Of a stretch of DNA of 64,000 nt, positions 52,082-60,955 are shown one piece after another. Numbering within the stretch: the stretch's first letter is position 1; every line of letters begins with the position of its first letter. The position numbers and the translations under genes are program-made. The notes beneath the pieces are model-generated. The model worked only from the letters and a program-made list of their open reading frames with translations. It was not told where the DNA came from and searched no databases. Source of the stretch: Aquanectria penicillioides (lineage: Eukaryota; Ascomycota; Sordariomycetes; Hypocreales; Nectriaceae); the NCBI GenBank assembly GCA_003415625.1, contig PYIU01000004.1, positions 620,001 through 684,000 of the forward strand, written 5' to 3'.

Positions 52082-53158
52082 ATGTGCATCGTACTATTCA
52101 CCACAGCTCATCCCGACTATGCACTGATCGCCATCGACAACCGTGATGAGTACATCCTTCGGCCTACGTCACGGCCACACTGGTGGACACATGCCACCTC
52201 GGGCCGCCAGGTGCTTTCCTCGAGGGATCTGCAAAGGGCGGAGAAGGGCACATGGCTAGGAATCACTAAAGATGGATTTCTCGCGGTTCTCACCAACTAT
52301 CGAGAGCTCAACCTCGAGGACACTAAACACCCTGTCCATGGTGTCAGGAGTCGAGGCGGCATGGTGACGGCATGGTCTGGGGGACTGCCCGAGGAAAGCG
52401 TCGTTGATGGCGTGCACCGACTTGTCAAAGATGGCGGCGTCAAAGGTGTCGGCGGTTTTTCGATGGTATGCACTAAGCTACGGAAGAAGAGCGAGGGTAT
52501 TGCCATCGTGAGCAACCGGTGTGGCGGTGTGGGCGATGTTCCGATTGTCGGCAAAGAGCGCGGCGAGACCTGGGGCTTGAGCAACACAGCATTCGACGCG
52601 TCAGAAACGCCCGAGCAGGAATGGCCAAAAATCAGGGTAGGAAAGGAGCTTCTGAAGGGACTTGTCAACGACTCGGTCTCTAAACATTTGAGCCAGGAGG
52701 AGCTGATCACCGGCCTCTTCTCCATTCTCGATCAGGATACACTCCCGCCCAAGGATGGTAACACCAGCTTCATCGAGTACATCAGCCAACTCAAACATAG
52801 CATTTTCATCCCGCCCATTGGAGATGGGGAGCATTTGAAAGCTATGAATGAGGCCAGGGCCAAAGGGCCTGCTGAGTGGGCAACGGACGACCAAGCAGCG
52901 GCAGAGGAGCTTGGGGTCGAGGGCCGGCCGGATCCGAGCCCTAGCCCGATGATGGGCTTCGAGACCGGCTTGTACGGAACGCAGAGACAGACGGTGATTT
53001 TGGTTGACTGGGAGGGAAACACGACCATGGTAGAGCGAGCGCTCTGGGACGGCAACGGAAACGAGGTGCCGCGAGGCAAGGGCGACTTGGAGTTTCGGTT
53101 CAAGATAGACGGCTGGGACGACAGCGTAAACGGCGTGATGACGAACGGGCATTGCTAA
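52082..53158 (+). CDS. TANGO2/NRDE-family protein
   Basis: Single-exon, 358 residues. The start is fixed by the family's hallmark beginning M-C-I-V-L-F, with the conserved Cys at position 2; an in-frame extension to 51995 lacks an ATG-supported conserved sequence and is Lys/Gln-rich. The N-R-D-E signature follows at residues about 23-26, then R-P-T-x-x-P-H-W-W, G-T-W-L-G-I-T and L-T-N-Y-R, all family-typical. Members occur from bacteria to humans; human TANGO2 loss disturbs lipid and energy metabolism and Golgi organisation, and the N-terminal Cys suggests an Ntn-hydrolase-like fold, but the reaction is not established. The length agrees with other fungal members. A fungal-type insertion lies at residues about 270-300 (A-A-E-E-L-G-V-E-G-R-P-D-P). 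No frameshift or odd base use. Confidence 0.93.
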   Translation: MCIVLFTTAHPDYALIAIDNRDEYILRPTSRPHWWTHATSGRQVLSSRDLQRAEKGTWLGITKDGFLAVLTNYRELNLEDTKHPVHGVRSRGGMVTAWSGGLPEESVVDGVHRLVKDGGVKGVGGFSMVCTKLRKKSEGIAIVSNRCGGVGDVPIVGKERGETWGLSNTAFDASETPEQEWPKIRVGKELLKGLVNDSVSKHLSQEELITGLFSILDQDTLPPKDGNTSFIEYISQLKHSIFIPPIGDGEHLKAMNEARAKGPAEWATDDQAAAEELGVEGRPDPSPSPMMGFETGLYGTQRQTVILVDWEGNTTMVERALWDGNGNEVPRGKGDLEFRFKIDGWDDSVNGVMTNGHC

Positions 53159-53724
53159 AGCGATTCCAGGGGAGGAGGTGGGTAGATTAGACGCGACTGT
53201 TTGCGTGTATGCGTGTATCCATGTATCAAGGTGGAATCCCTACTGGATGGCTAGAGATGGCAACGGAAAGGAGTCACATGTTTCCAAGGCTAGCTGCATG
53301 GAACGGACTGGAAAGAGGCAACTTGGTGTAGCTGCATTGTTTTAGGTCCCTAAGGTACCGTATGGAAGAGGCACAAACGCATTATGCGGAAGGACCCGAC
53401 TCTTGCGGGCAGTCCCGTGAACTAATCCCTCGTCTGCTTCCAGTGGCCAGCTGCCAAACCTGGAAAACGTCTCCATAGCCGTCTGGCTGGCAGTGGCTTC
53501 GACGCCAAACAATCAATCTCCACGCAATAAACAAGACCAAGGCAAAAACACTGCTTCGTCCCATCCCAACCCATCCCAACCCATCCCGTCCCAGCATAGC
53601 CAGTCTCTCGTTGCACGCGTTCGCGTTTCCCTATTTCCTGTTTTGTCTCCGCCATCTCTCAGCCCCGGCTCCTCCACACAACCAGGGGCAAGTGACAAAG
53701 TCCAGTGACCAGCAGAGCAGAGCC
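53159..53724. other. Spacer between the TANGO2-like gene and the next ORF
   Basis: 566 bases with the 3' UTR of the TANGO2-like gene and the probable promoter of the gene at 53725. A tandem CCATCCCAAC-type repeat lies at about 53558-53593. No gene is seen. Confidence 0.5.
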
Positions 53725-55449
53725 ATGGTTGACGCCCTCGTTGCCAACGAAGCCTCAGGATACCCCTCCGTCTCAGGGGTTTTCGTTCAACTCGCTGTCC
53801 ACTCCATCTTGGATCCATTCGGTGCTATTTCTCACGTCCTTGGCCTGGCTATAGCCCAACAGTCTCGCGTCACCCAATTCCTTCTCTTCGACTGCTCCCC
53901 GCTCCTCTGGCGATTGATCGAACCTCACTTTCTTTTCATCTTGCCCGTCATCATTACTGCCATATTATTCTTGTTGTTAGTGGCAGTGGAACTTCGAGAC
54001 TTCATTGTTATTCAGATTGCTCCCGCCGCTCGAATTAGAGGACGGCATAGTTCGACCTCCCTGAGGCGCGGGATCAACCAACTCGTCGAGGAACCGTCAC
54101 CATCGCCGATAACACGTCAATGGAACACCTCTCTGGGACTGGGACCAGGCTGTCCACCCGGCTAAGCTGTTAGCCCGGGCCAAGCGAAGAAGACCGACAA
54201 TATCAGTTCCCATTGGTCCCATCAAAAACTCCCGTGGCCCCGACTTTATTCGCAGCGAGAGCTTGATGATAGTTCCTGCGATCAAGGACTGTAGCTCCAA
54301 TGAGTCATTGATAAAAAGGAAGGCCATCGATGTCAAGAAAACCACGAGGCGAATCTCCGCCAGTTTTAACAAGCAAGGCCAAGAAACACTGTCTAGCCAC
54401 CCAACCGTCGCAGAGTCCAACTTCAATGCTACCACTTCATGCCAATCGAAGCCGACAAGCAAGTTGCCAAAGAGTGCATCTATGATCTCGAAGAGATCAG
54501 CCCCCTTGATAACAACACCTGTATTGGAGATACCCTCTAGCATCGATGTTGTCCCTCAGAGTCAAGATGAAAACGTCCCCCCTCCTGCAGACGGGGTCTT
54601 TCCTCTACTAGCTCAACTCCCTGCCCCCCGAAGAGCCAGCTCCCAAAATCAAGAACCATGAGTGTTCTGACTGAGCTAAAAACCTCCATTTCTCGGCCCT
54701 CATTAGTATCTCGATCTGCAAACTCTCGCGTTTTCAGCGGCTCATCAGGAAAGACATCCCTATCCTCCTCGAGCAGCACCTTAATTGGAGCCGGTTCCTC
54801 CCGTCTGCGTTTTCCACGCCCATCCTTGACATCACTCCCCCGATCCAGTCGCTCGGCCACTCCCGATACTCCGGTATCACCACTTCTGCCTGGGCAAGTG
54901 AACACTGCGCAATCGTCGGCATATTGGTCTGGTCGTTTTATGGCTCTCCACGATCGCTTCCTAGCCGAGAGTCTCAACTAGGACTTGGCACAATCGTCAA
55001 ATGCATCTTCTGGCCAACAAACTCAGAGGCAATACCTCACTCCCGACCGACACGCCGCAAGCCTTCGCCCAACTCACCTCTCCTATTCTACTACCACGTC
55101 AGCTCTCACCACAATCACATCCTCGAACACCCGTCCCCGCCCAAGTGCCGACGAAGATGCGCGTTGCAAACGCGTCTTCTTGCACCTTGACTCCTTTTGT
55201 ATAACCCCAGAGGCTCATCGGTCCCTCCACGACTGGCAACAAGCCTACGCCCGCCGAAACGGTCGTCCTGCCCTCCTCCCAGAAGGAGGTACGATGGGAG
55301 AAAAGGGATTGATGACTCGCATTTTTGGTACTGGCATGCGGAAGAATGAAAGAACAAGCCTGTCTGCTGTTCGTGCGTCCTCGAACTTGCGGGGAGGGAG
55401 GACTGGCCTTGCTGTTAGAACTCGTGGCAAAAGGCTCAGTGCTCATTGA
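53725..55449 (+). CDS. Uncharacterised fungal protein, reading frame broken at three places
   Basis: One gene of about 575 codons appears to run through three frames. Part 1 (53725-about 54129) has a hydrophobic segment near residues 70-95 (F-L-F-I-L-P-V-I-I-T-A-I-L-F-L-L-L). Part 2 (about 54131-54620) starts L-W-D-W-D-Q-A-V-H-P-A-K and is basic, Ser/Pro-rich. Part 3 (from about 54630) includes M-S-V-L-T-E-L-K-T-S-I-S-R-P-S, a Ser-rich linker, A-Y-W-S-G-R-F-M-A-L-H-D-R-F and, after a TAG at 54979-54981, R-C-K-R-V-F-L-H-L-D and W-Q-Q-A-Y-A-R-R-N-G. The part 2/3 change is explained by one missing C at 54624-54629 (C6); the part 1/2 change lies in CCTCTCTGGG near 54130. I see no good intron at any site. 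Function unknown; the patterned blocks suggest a conserved fungal protein. It could be a pseudogene, an unspliced multi-exon gene that I have not resolved, or a sequence with errors. Confidence 0.55.
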
Positions 55450-56025
55450 CGAGTTTGCTGTTGTACAACATGTCACTTGATTGCTCGAGCTCTGTTGATA
55501 CCGTCTTGGACCTTTTTGTTCAGTTCAACTTTTTACGTACGATGCTTCACGTGGAGTGGAAGAATTGACACAAAGGCGTTGGCATATTATTCTCGACATT
55601 GCGACGGAGAACAGGTGCATCATCCACTTTTCTTTTGGGGAGGAGTTTTGGTAGTTCGGACAATGACCCTAGAGACTTGCGTGTTTCGAAATAAGTATCG
55701 TGTTGTTGATTCAAACCTCTCTGAGAAGAAGTGTACATAATGTAATGAGCTACGCCCTTGGGCTGCAAAACCAAAAAAAAAAAAAAAACATCTGCCATCT
55801 CGTCTCTTGTGTGCATGTACATTATTATATACCCCCCTTGTGATTCCACATGCCGACAATCTGAACCATTTCATCCAGTTTTATCTCCTTGCCGTGGGGT
55901 TCTTTCCTCCAACGCCATGTAACGCCGTTGCTGCTGACATACAAACGCACAAAGTCTTTGCAACCTTTTCTTCCAAACCTCTTTTTTTTATATTAGTTTT
56001 CTTTTCCAACTCGTAGCGTCTGCGT
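55450..56025. other. Convergent 3' spacer before Tfb2
   Basis: 576 bases, T-rich, containing an A16 tract at about 55773-55788. It must hold the 3' UTRs of the converging 53725-55449 and Tfb2 genes. No gene is seen. Confidence 0.5.
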
Positions 56026-57638
56026 CTACTCTGCCTTCTTTCGAATTCGCAAATAGTCTCGGATCTGCTCGTACTTGCTTGCAAAGAACATGCGCTTGAC
56101 GTCGTTGCGCCAGGTCAAGACACCGACTTCCTCGGCGAAGCCCGCAACGGCCAGGTACTCCTTGCGATCTTCAAAGTCCTTGAAGAGGTATCCGCCAGTA
56201 GTCTTCATACGCTCGTTTTCCAGCTGCCAGAGTCGGATCTGGTCGACGACGGTCGGGGGAAGGACGGTTTTGTTGTTGAGGGCGGCGGTACGGTGCATCT
56301 GGTCGTGTGCGTGGGCCGCGAGGTATGAAATGATCTGGTCTGCGGTAATGCCAAAGTTGATGGCCTGGCGAATAGATTGACGGGAAATACGGCCTGCTAC
56401 CATGTCGGGGAAGCGCATGTGAAGCTTCGAGAAGAGAGCCAGAACCGCAATCTGGAGCGTTGACTGAGTGTAGGCGTAGATGCGGTAATTGGTCTCAATG
56501 ATGACACTGCCCTTTTGGTCGGCGCTACCGTTGGCTCCAGTAGCAGTGTTCTGACCAGGGGCAAAGGCAGCGGCGGTAGCAGCCGCCACGCCGTCGCTAA
56601 TACTGCGAAGACTGTTCCCGCTGCTGGTGAGGGTGGTGGCGAGACGGGTCGGGAAGAACATGGATCGTTTGTGGTTTGGGATATAGATGAGACCAAAATC
56701 TACGAGCGAAACCAGCATGTTCTTGCGCTGTTCCGTCAGGGCATTGGTATCGTACGCACGGCCAAGCTCCATGCTCGCAAGGACGAACAGGAAGGACAGC
56801 ATGTCGGTCGCCTCGAGGCCAGCCGCCTTGTTAGTGTCCATGGCCTCGAGCCACAGAAGCAGCAAAGTCCAGACTTGAGCATTGGCCTCCTGCAGGAGAA
56901 ACGTGAACCCAGCCTGTGTAATTCCAACGCCTCCGCCTGGGCGGTAGTTTACCAACCGTCCTGCAACGAGCAGTTCCTTCACGCTCTTATTCGGTCCGGA
57001 CACGTCGCTGGTGCTCTTGAAGCCTACACTAGAGACGACAAAGTGCAAAATATCCTCCCACTTCTTTCGGGCGTAGCGGTCGAGGAACGGAATGTCGATT
57101 TCGGAGGGAACCTGGAGGGTCGATGGCACACCGAATGAGTTGTGGTTACCGCCGCCGGAGAGGGCTAGGCGAAGGGATGTCTTGAAGTTGGCTGTCAGCT
57201 GCATCTCCTGAGGCCGTTCCTTGGAGGGAGTTGTGATCTGGACGATGTAGAGGACACGCAGGATGGAGAGGGCTTTGTCCTTTTGCCTATGCTGGGGTCA
57301 GACTACTGGTGGGATTGCTTGGCGACCTCGCGAGAGGAAGTCGTACCGTTTGGCGCTGGGTTTGACCCAATCATCGAGGTCACTCAGCAAGATGGGTCTG
57401 GGCATGTAGAGAATTCGCATGACAATGGTTTTTGCTGGGGTTCAAATGGCAGATTAGCGGGTGTACCAGCGGGAACGGAACGGCGGCCGTTCTCGGAGGA
57501 CATACCCAGGTGTGGCAGCATGCGACGGAAGATGGCAAACGCCGTCGAGGGCTGCTGGTACAGCTTTCGAAATGTGGTACCGGGGAGCTTCTCGAGGTAC
57601 TCGGCGAGCTGGAGCGAGGGTGCGGGACTGACTGACAT
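56026..57638 (-). CDS. TFB2: TFIIH subunit Tfb2 (p52)
   Basis: Core subunit of the general transcription and nucleotide-excision-repair factor TFIIH, which anchors and stimulates the Ssl2/XPB translocase in the nucleus. Minus-strand exons 57638-57506, 57434-57347 and 57286-56026; introns of 71 and 60 bases with donors GTATGT and GTACGA, phases agree. The protein has 493 residues, between human p52 (462) and yeast Tfb2 (513). It begins with the family's Y-L-E-K-L-P-x-x-x-F-x-K-L-Y and R-x-x-L-P block, continues with V-M-R-I-L-Y-M and D-D-W-V, has the central T-D-M-L-x-F-L-F-x-L-A-S-M-E-L-G and the G-L-I-Y-I-P segment, then N-Y-R-I-Y-A-Y-T, and ends with R-M-F-F-A-S-K-Y-E-Q-I-R-D-Y-L-R. The start M-S-V-S-P at 57638 is chosen because an upstream in-frame codon is not ATG. 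No damage is visible. Highly confident assignment. Confidence 0.95.
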
Positions 57639-58255
57639 GTTGGGCAACGGGGTGCGCGCGGCGCAATCTGTCAGTCAGTGAAGTCGTGAAGAGCTATCTC
57701 ATGATAGCAGAGGGCGGGCGTGAGAAAAGCAAAGGTCCGACCAGCGGGCAACGAAGGGGAAAGCGAAAGAGCGGGTGCGTGGTCCGAGAGTTCGTGCGCG
57801 ACAAGAGGGGCGGGTTGAGCGGGATCTGCGTGGTCGTGTGGTCGCCGTCGAGGTTGGTGATGGTTGATATCGAGACCATAAAAGACTTCTTTCTGCCTTG
57901 CAAAGATGCGCAGGTGTGCTTAGCTTAGCTGCCTCGACAAGGCGGCGAGGTCGGAAAAGACCCGGGTAATTACGTCAGTTTTTGGCCTGCTCACCTATGA
58001 GCCTTACATGGTTGGCCTCACGGACTGAGGCAGGACCTGTCTCGCTCTTGGCTTCCCAGATTCCGCGGCAATGGAAACCGGAAAGTGGAGCTTCGGCCGC
58101 GCTAATATTCCGTGCTTCCCCGGATATCGCACCCAAGACCCCCAGGGCACATTATAATACTAGGCTATCTTGGATCGTAGTCTCCGAGTTGGAGGGGAAC
58201 ACAGCTCTCTCAATCATCAAATCTCCTAGTTCCATGAAAAGGAGCCCTCGCCTGC

Positions 58256-58291
<36 letters not shown>

Positions 58292-58297
58292 ATAGCC
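57639..58297. promoter_or_regulatory. Divergent promoter between Tfb2 and the thioesterase gene
   Basis: These 659 bases lie between the divergent start codons of Tfb2 (minus) and the thioesterase (plus) and probably act as a two-way promoter. An (AGC)10 repeat occupies 58261-58290, just seven bases before the thioesterase ATG at 58298. A plus frame from 57982 reads through the repeat but has no family motif. Confidence 0.55.
58261..58290 (+). repeat. (AGC)10 trinucleotide repeat immediately before a start codon
   Basis: Ten perfect AGC units ending seven bases upstream of the ATG at 58298, so presumably in the 5' leader. A length change would alter the leader but not the reading frame of the thioesterase. 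Confidence 0.9.
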
Positions 58298-59273
58298 ATG
58301 GCCAAGAAGCTCAACCCCACGCAGTTCGTCAGGGCGGTTCGTCTATCAACTACGTGTCCCAGATTGGCGTGGGCAACCTCAACTAACCGCCCCCTGCATC
58401 TTAGGTGACACGGTCATTCATGGCCGACTCCGGCCTTGAACCGAGGTAAGTGATGAAATAGCAACTGCATTGCCGTTGCTTTCCTCAATCGACTCAATTG
58501 GGGCCTGATGAGAGGCCAACTGGTTAGCGAGTCAGCTCAATTCGGTTCCGATACACTAATCGTCATCTTTCCTCTAGATTACTTGGTAAAGGCGTATGGC
58601 TATTCCGTAATATGCAAATAAAACTGTCAATTTATTGACATTTGGTCTTAGTTCCGAGTCTTGAATGCCTCTGAAGGTAGAGTTGAGTTTGAGCTCGACA
58701 TCCACAAGGACCACACCGTTTGTCGCCCTCGATACTGCACAGCCCTGGTTACGATCCATCTGACTCCTCGGTAATGCTTTAGAACCGCCTCCAAATCCTC
58801 CATGGCGGCACCATTGCGAGCATGGTTGACCTCGGTGGCTCGTTGGCTGTGGCTTCAACTGGCCGCTTCGCAACTGGCGTCTCAACTGATCTGAACGGTA
58901 CCACAACCTTCTCCAACTCTCTTTCCTCGCGCTGTACAGCTGATAACTCGAAGTGACATATCTGAGCCCCGGCGGACGGGTTGGTGATACCCTGAAGGGC
59001 ACAGCTGTTTGCGACAAGAGTATGGGAAACCTTGAGATTCCTCTTTAATGACAATGCTGATGCAGAAACAGTCGGCAAGACCTTGGCTTACACGACCATC
59101 ACATTCACCAACAGCAAAGGGCAACTCGCAGCAAGGGGAAGTCACACCAAGTGCGTGATCGATTTGAATCATTCTCAATCTAATTGCTAACAAGAATTAG
59201 ATATGTTACCGGCACTATGGGCGAGGCCGGACCATTTGTGGCTCCCGCAGAGTTCGCAGATGACGTGGAATAA
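58298..59273 (+). CDS. Hotdog-fold acyl-CoA thioesterase (THEM2/PaaI-like), eight exons
   Basis: A 164-residue hotdog thioesterase that cleaves acyl-CoA esters, comparable with human ACOT13. Exons 58298-58336, 58405-58445, 58578-58593, 58652-58717, 58783-58897, 58954-59019, 59072-59150 and 59201-59273, total 495 bases. Seven introns of 50-132 bases all have GT-AG ends and consistent phases. The active-site region N-R-L-Q-I-L-H-G-G-T-I-A-S-M-V-D-L-G-G is clear: the H-G-G motif and the Asp following it are the usual catalytic residues of this family. Later blocks are L-N-V-T-Y-L-S-P-G-G-R-V-G-D-T-L and L-A-Y-T-T-I-T-F-T-N-S-K-G-Q-L-A-A-R-G. Because no exon exceeds 115 bases, open-reading-frame search alone does not reveal it. 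The start and the first two small exons are the least certain part (donor of intron 1 is GTTCGT, weak). Confidence 0.85.
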
Positions 59274-59514
59274 GTCAATTAATTTTTGCATGTGGCTATC
59301 GACGACATATATGCCGGCAAAGAGGATATTTAGGTATAGGTACTCATGTAGATCGGCCAGGGTGGCCAGGAACAACCCAAGGTTCAATAGAAATGGTATC
59401 ACACTGCGCACGTAAATTCCCTCCCTCCCACTCCCAAGCTTTTTTTTCTTTCCAAAACAAACCCATTCATGCCATCATCACGAATTACCACTTTTCCGCA
59501 TTAACATCAACATC
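59274..59514. other. Short convergent spacer
   Basis: 241 bases between the stop codons of the thioesterase (+) and the seven-span protein (-). T-rich DNA (TTTTTTTTC at about 59442-59450) should hold both poly(A) regions. No gene is seen. Confidence 0.5.
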
Positions 59515-60955
59515 TCACGCCTTCTCATAATAGGGTTGGGGAGAGACCTGAGGGGGTGTTCCGTCGGCTTGGTGGTGAAGGCCCATGGCGTCCTCATGCG
59601 GTGGAGGCGATCTTGTCTGAGATATGGGACTCACGGGGTTATATTGGTGCTGAGTCTGGGGAACGAACTGAGGCTGAGGGGTCTGGTGTGAGATATTCAT
59701 CTTGTCCTGGGGCATCGCGGCATAATAGGGCACCGGCGGTTGTTGTTGTTGATATTGCGGCCATTGCTCCTGCACAGGAGACTGGTGCTGTACCTGTTGT
59801 GGCTGGACCATGGTAGGAACCGCGTTCTGGCCATTCTGTTCCGGTTGGTAATTGTAACCCCATGGACTGATGCCGGGGCCGCTCTGGTTGAGCATGAAAG
59901 GTTGTTGGGTTGACCAGAGGCCGTCGCGCTTCTTGTTACCAAGGCCAAAGGCAAGGCAGAGTAGGATGAACTGAGGCCAGACACCAAAGACGACATCCAG
60001 GGCGTCGTAATAATTGTGATATTCTGGGTCGTCTCGGTAATCCTTGAGATTGGTGCTGGCGGCCACAGACGCAACGCCGTAGACAGTACGCAGGAGCCAC
60101 AGCCCAGCGCACACGATGAATGTGGTGGAGGGCTGGTTGGATCAATTAGTATAATGCCCCAAGTAAATGGTGAGTTGGATGAGACCTACTACAGCGACGA
60201 GGGGCTCAGCCTTGGTTTGTAACTTGACCATGGCAGATTGGGCGACAACAGCAAGACTTAGGACAAAGGCGAGAACGCGAAAGGAGAAGTCAATTTGACG
60301 AGCGGCGTTGAACTGGCGCGAAAGTTCGGGCCCAAGATAACCAGTTGTGTATCGGTCGTTACCGTATATGGCACTGAAGACGTGGGTGCGCAGGCCGAAT
60401 TGGGCCATCATCAAGGCGGACAAGACAATGGCCATGGCGACCGAAGCAAACTTGAGACCCTTTCCAAGACTGTAAGGCTTTACCGAATGAGCGAGGATGA
60501 TACCAATGCCAAGGTTGACGAGCATGAGGAAGACGAGGACATCGGACAGGCTTTCGACAAGTCGGGCGACAACGAAGGTTTCTGATTGAGCAAACTGAAG
60601 GTTTTCGATGAGCTTTGCAGAGTCGGTCCAGTATGAGTCCAATGCATCGTCGTGCATGAGGCGCGTAACGGCTAGAGCGAGTCCATAGCCGGCGAAGTCG
60701 AGGAAGATAAAGCTGTAAGCCAAGAAGTTAGTTTGTTGAAGCTGTCATGTCAATGTAGTAGGGGGTGGATAGGAACGGTACTGACAGCGAAAACACGCCC
60801 ATAGCTCCCTTGACGAATGGAAACGCCGATCGGGCGGGATCGTTTCGACGGCGGCTCATGCAGAGGGAACATAGAAATATGATGGCGCAGGGCCAAAAGG
60901 TCAAGAACATGAGGGCATCGTGGGCGATGTACCACTTTTCGTATTCGAGGAGCAT
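59515..60955 (-). CDS. Seven-span membrane protein with glutamine-rich cytosolic tail
   Basis: 436 residues. Minus-strand exons 60955-60786, 60712-60190 and 60132-59515; introns of 73 and 57 bases with donors GTCAGT and GTAGGT, a branch ACTAATTG in the second, and consistent phases. Seven hydrophobic segments can be read: residues about 13-34, 51-72, a span around V-E-S-L-S-D-V-L-V-F-L-M-L-V-N-L, A-S-V-A-M-A-I-V-L-S-A-L-M-M, L-A-F-V-L-S-L-A-V-V, F-I-V-C-A-G-L-W-L-L and V-F-G-V-W-P-Q-F-I-L-L-C-L-A-F. The last 140 residues are polar and rich in Gln/Pro/Tyr. The layout (short N-terminus, seven spans, disordered tail) is that of fungal integral-membrane or receptor-like proteins, but no GPCR signature is seen. 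The start at 60955 is the first ATG. Function unknown. It converges on the thioesterase gene, with 241 bases between the stops. Confidence 0.82.

Noticed and set aside
58578..58585. Eight-base microexon model for the thioesterase
   Set aside because: A longer exon (58578-58593) with donor GTATGG and acceptor TTAG gives correct phase without a microexon.
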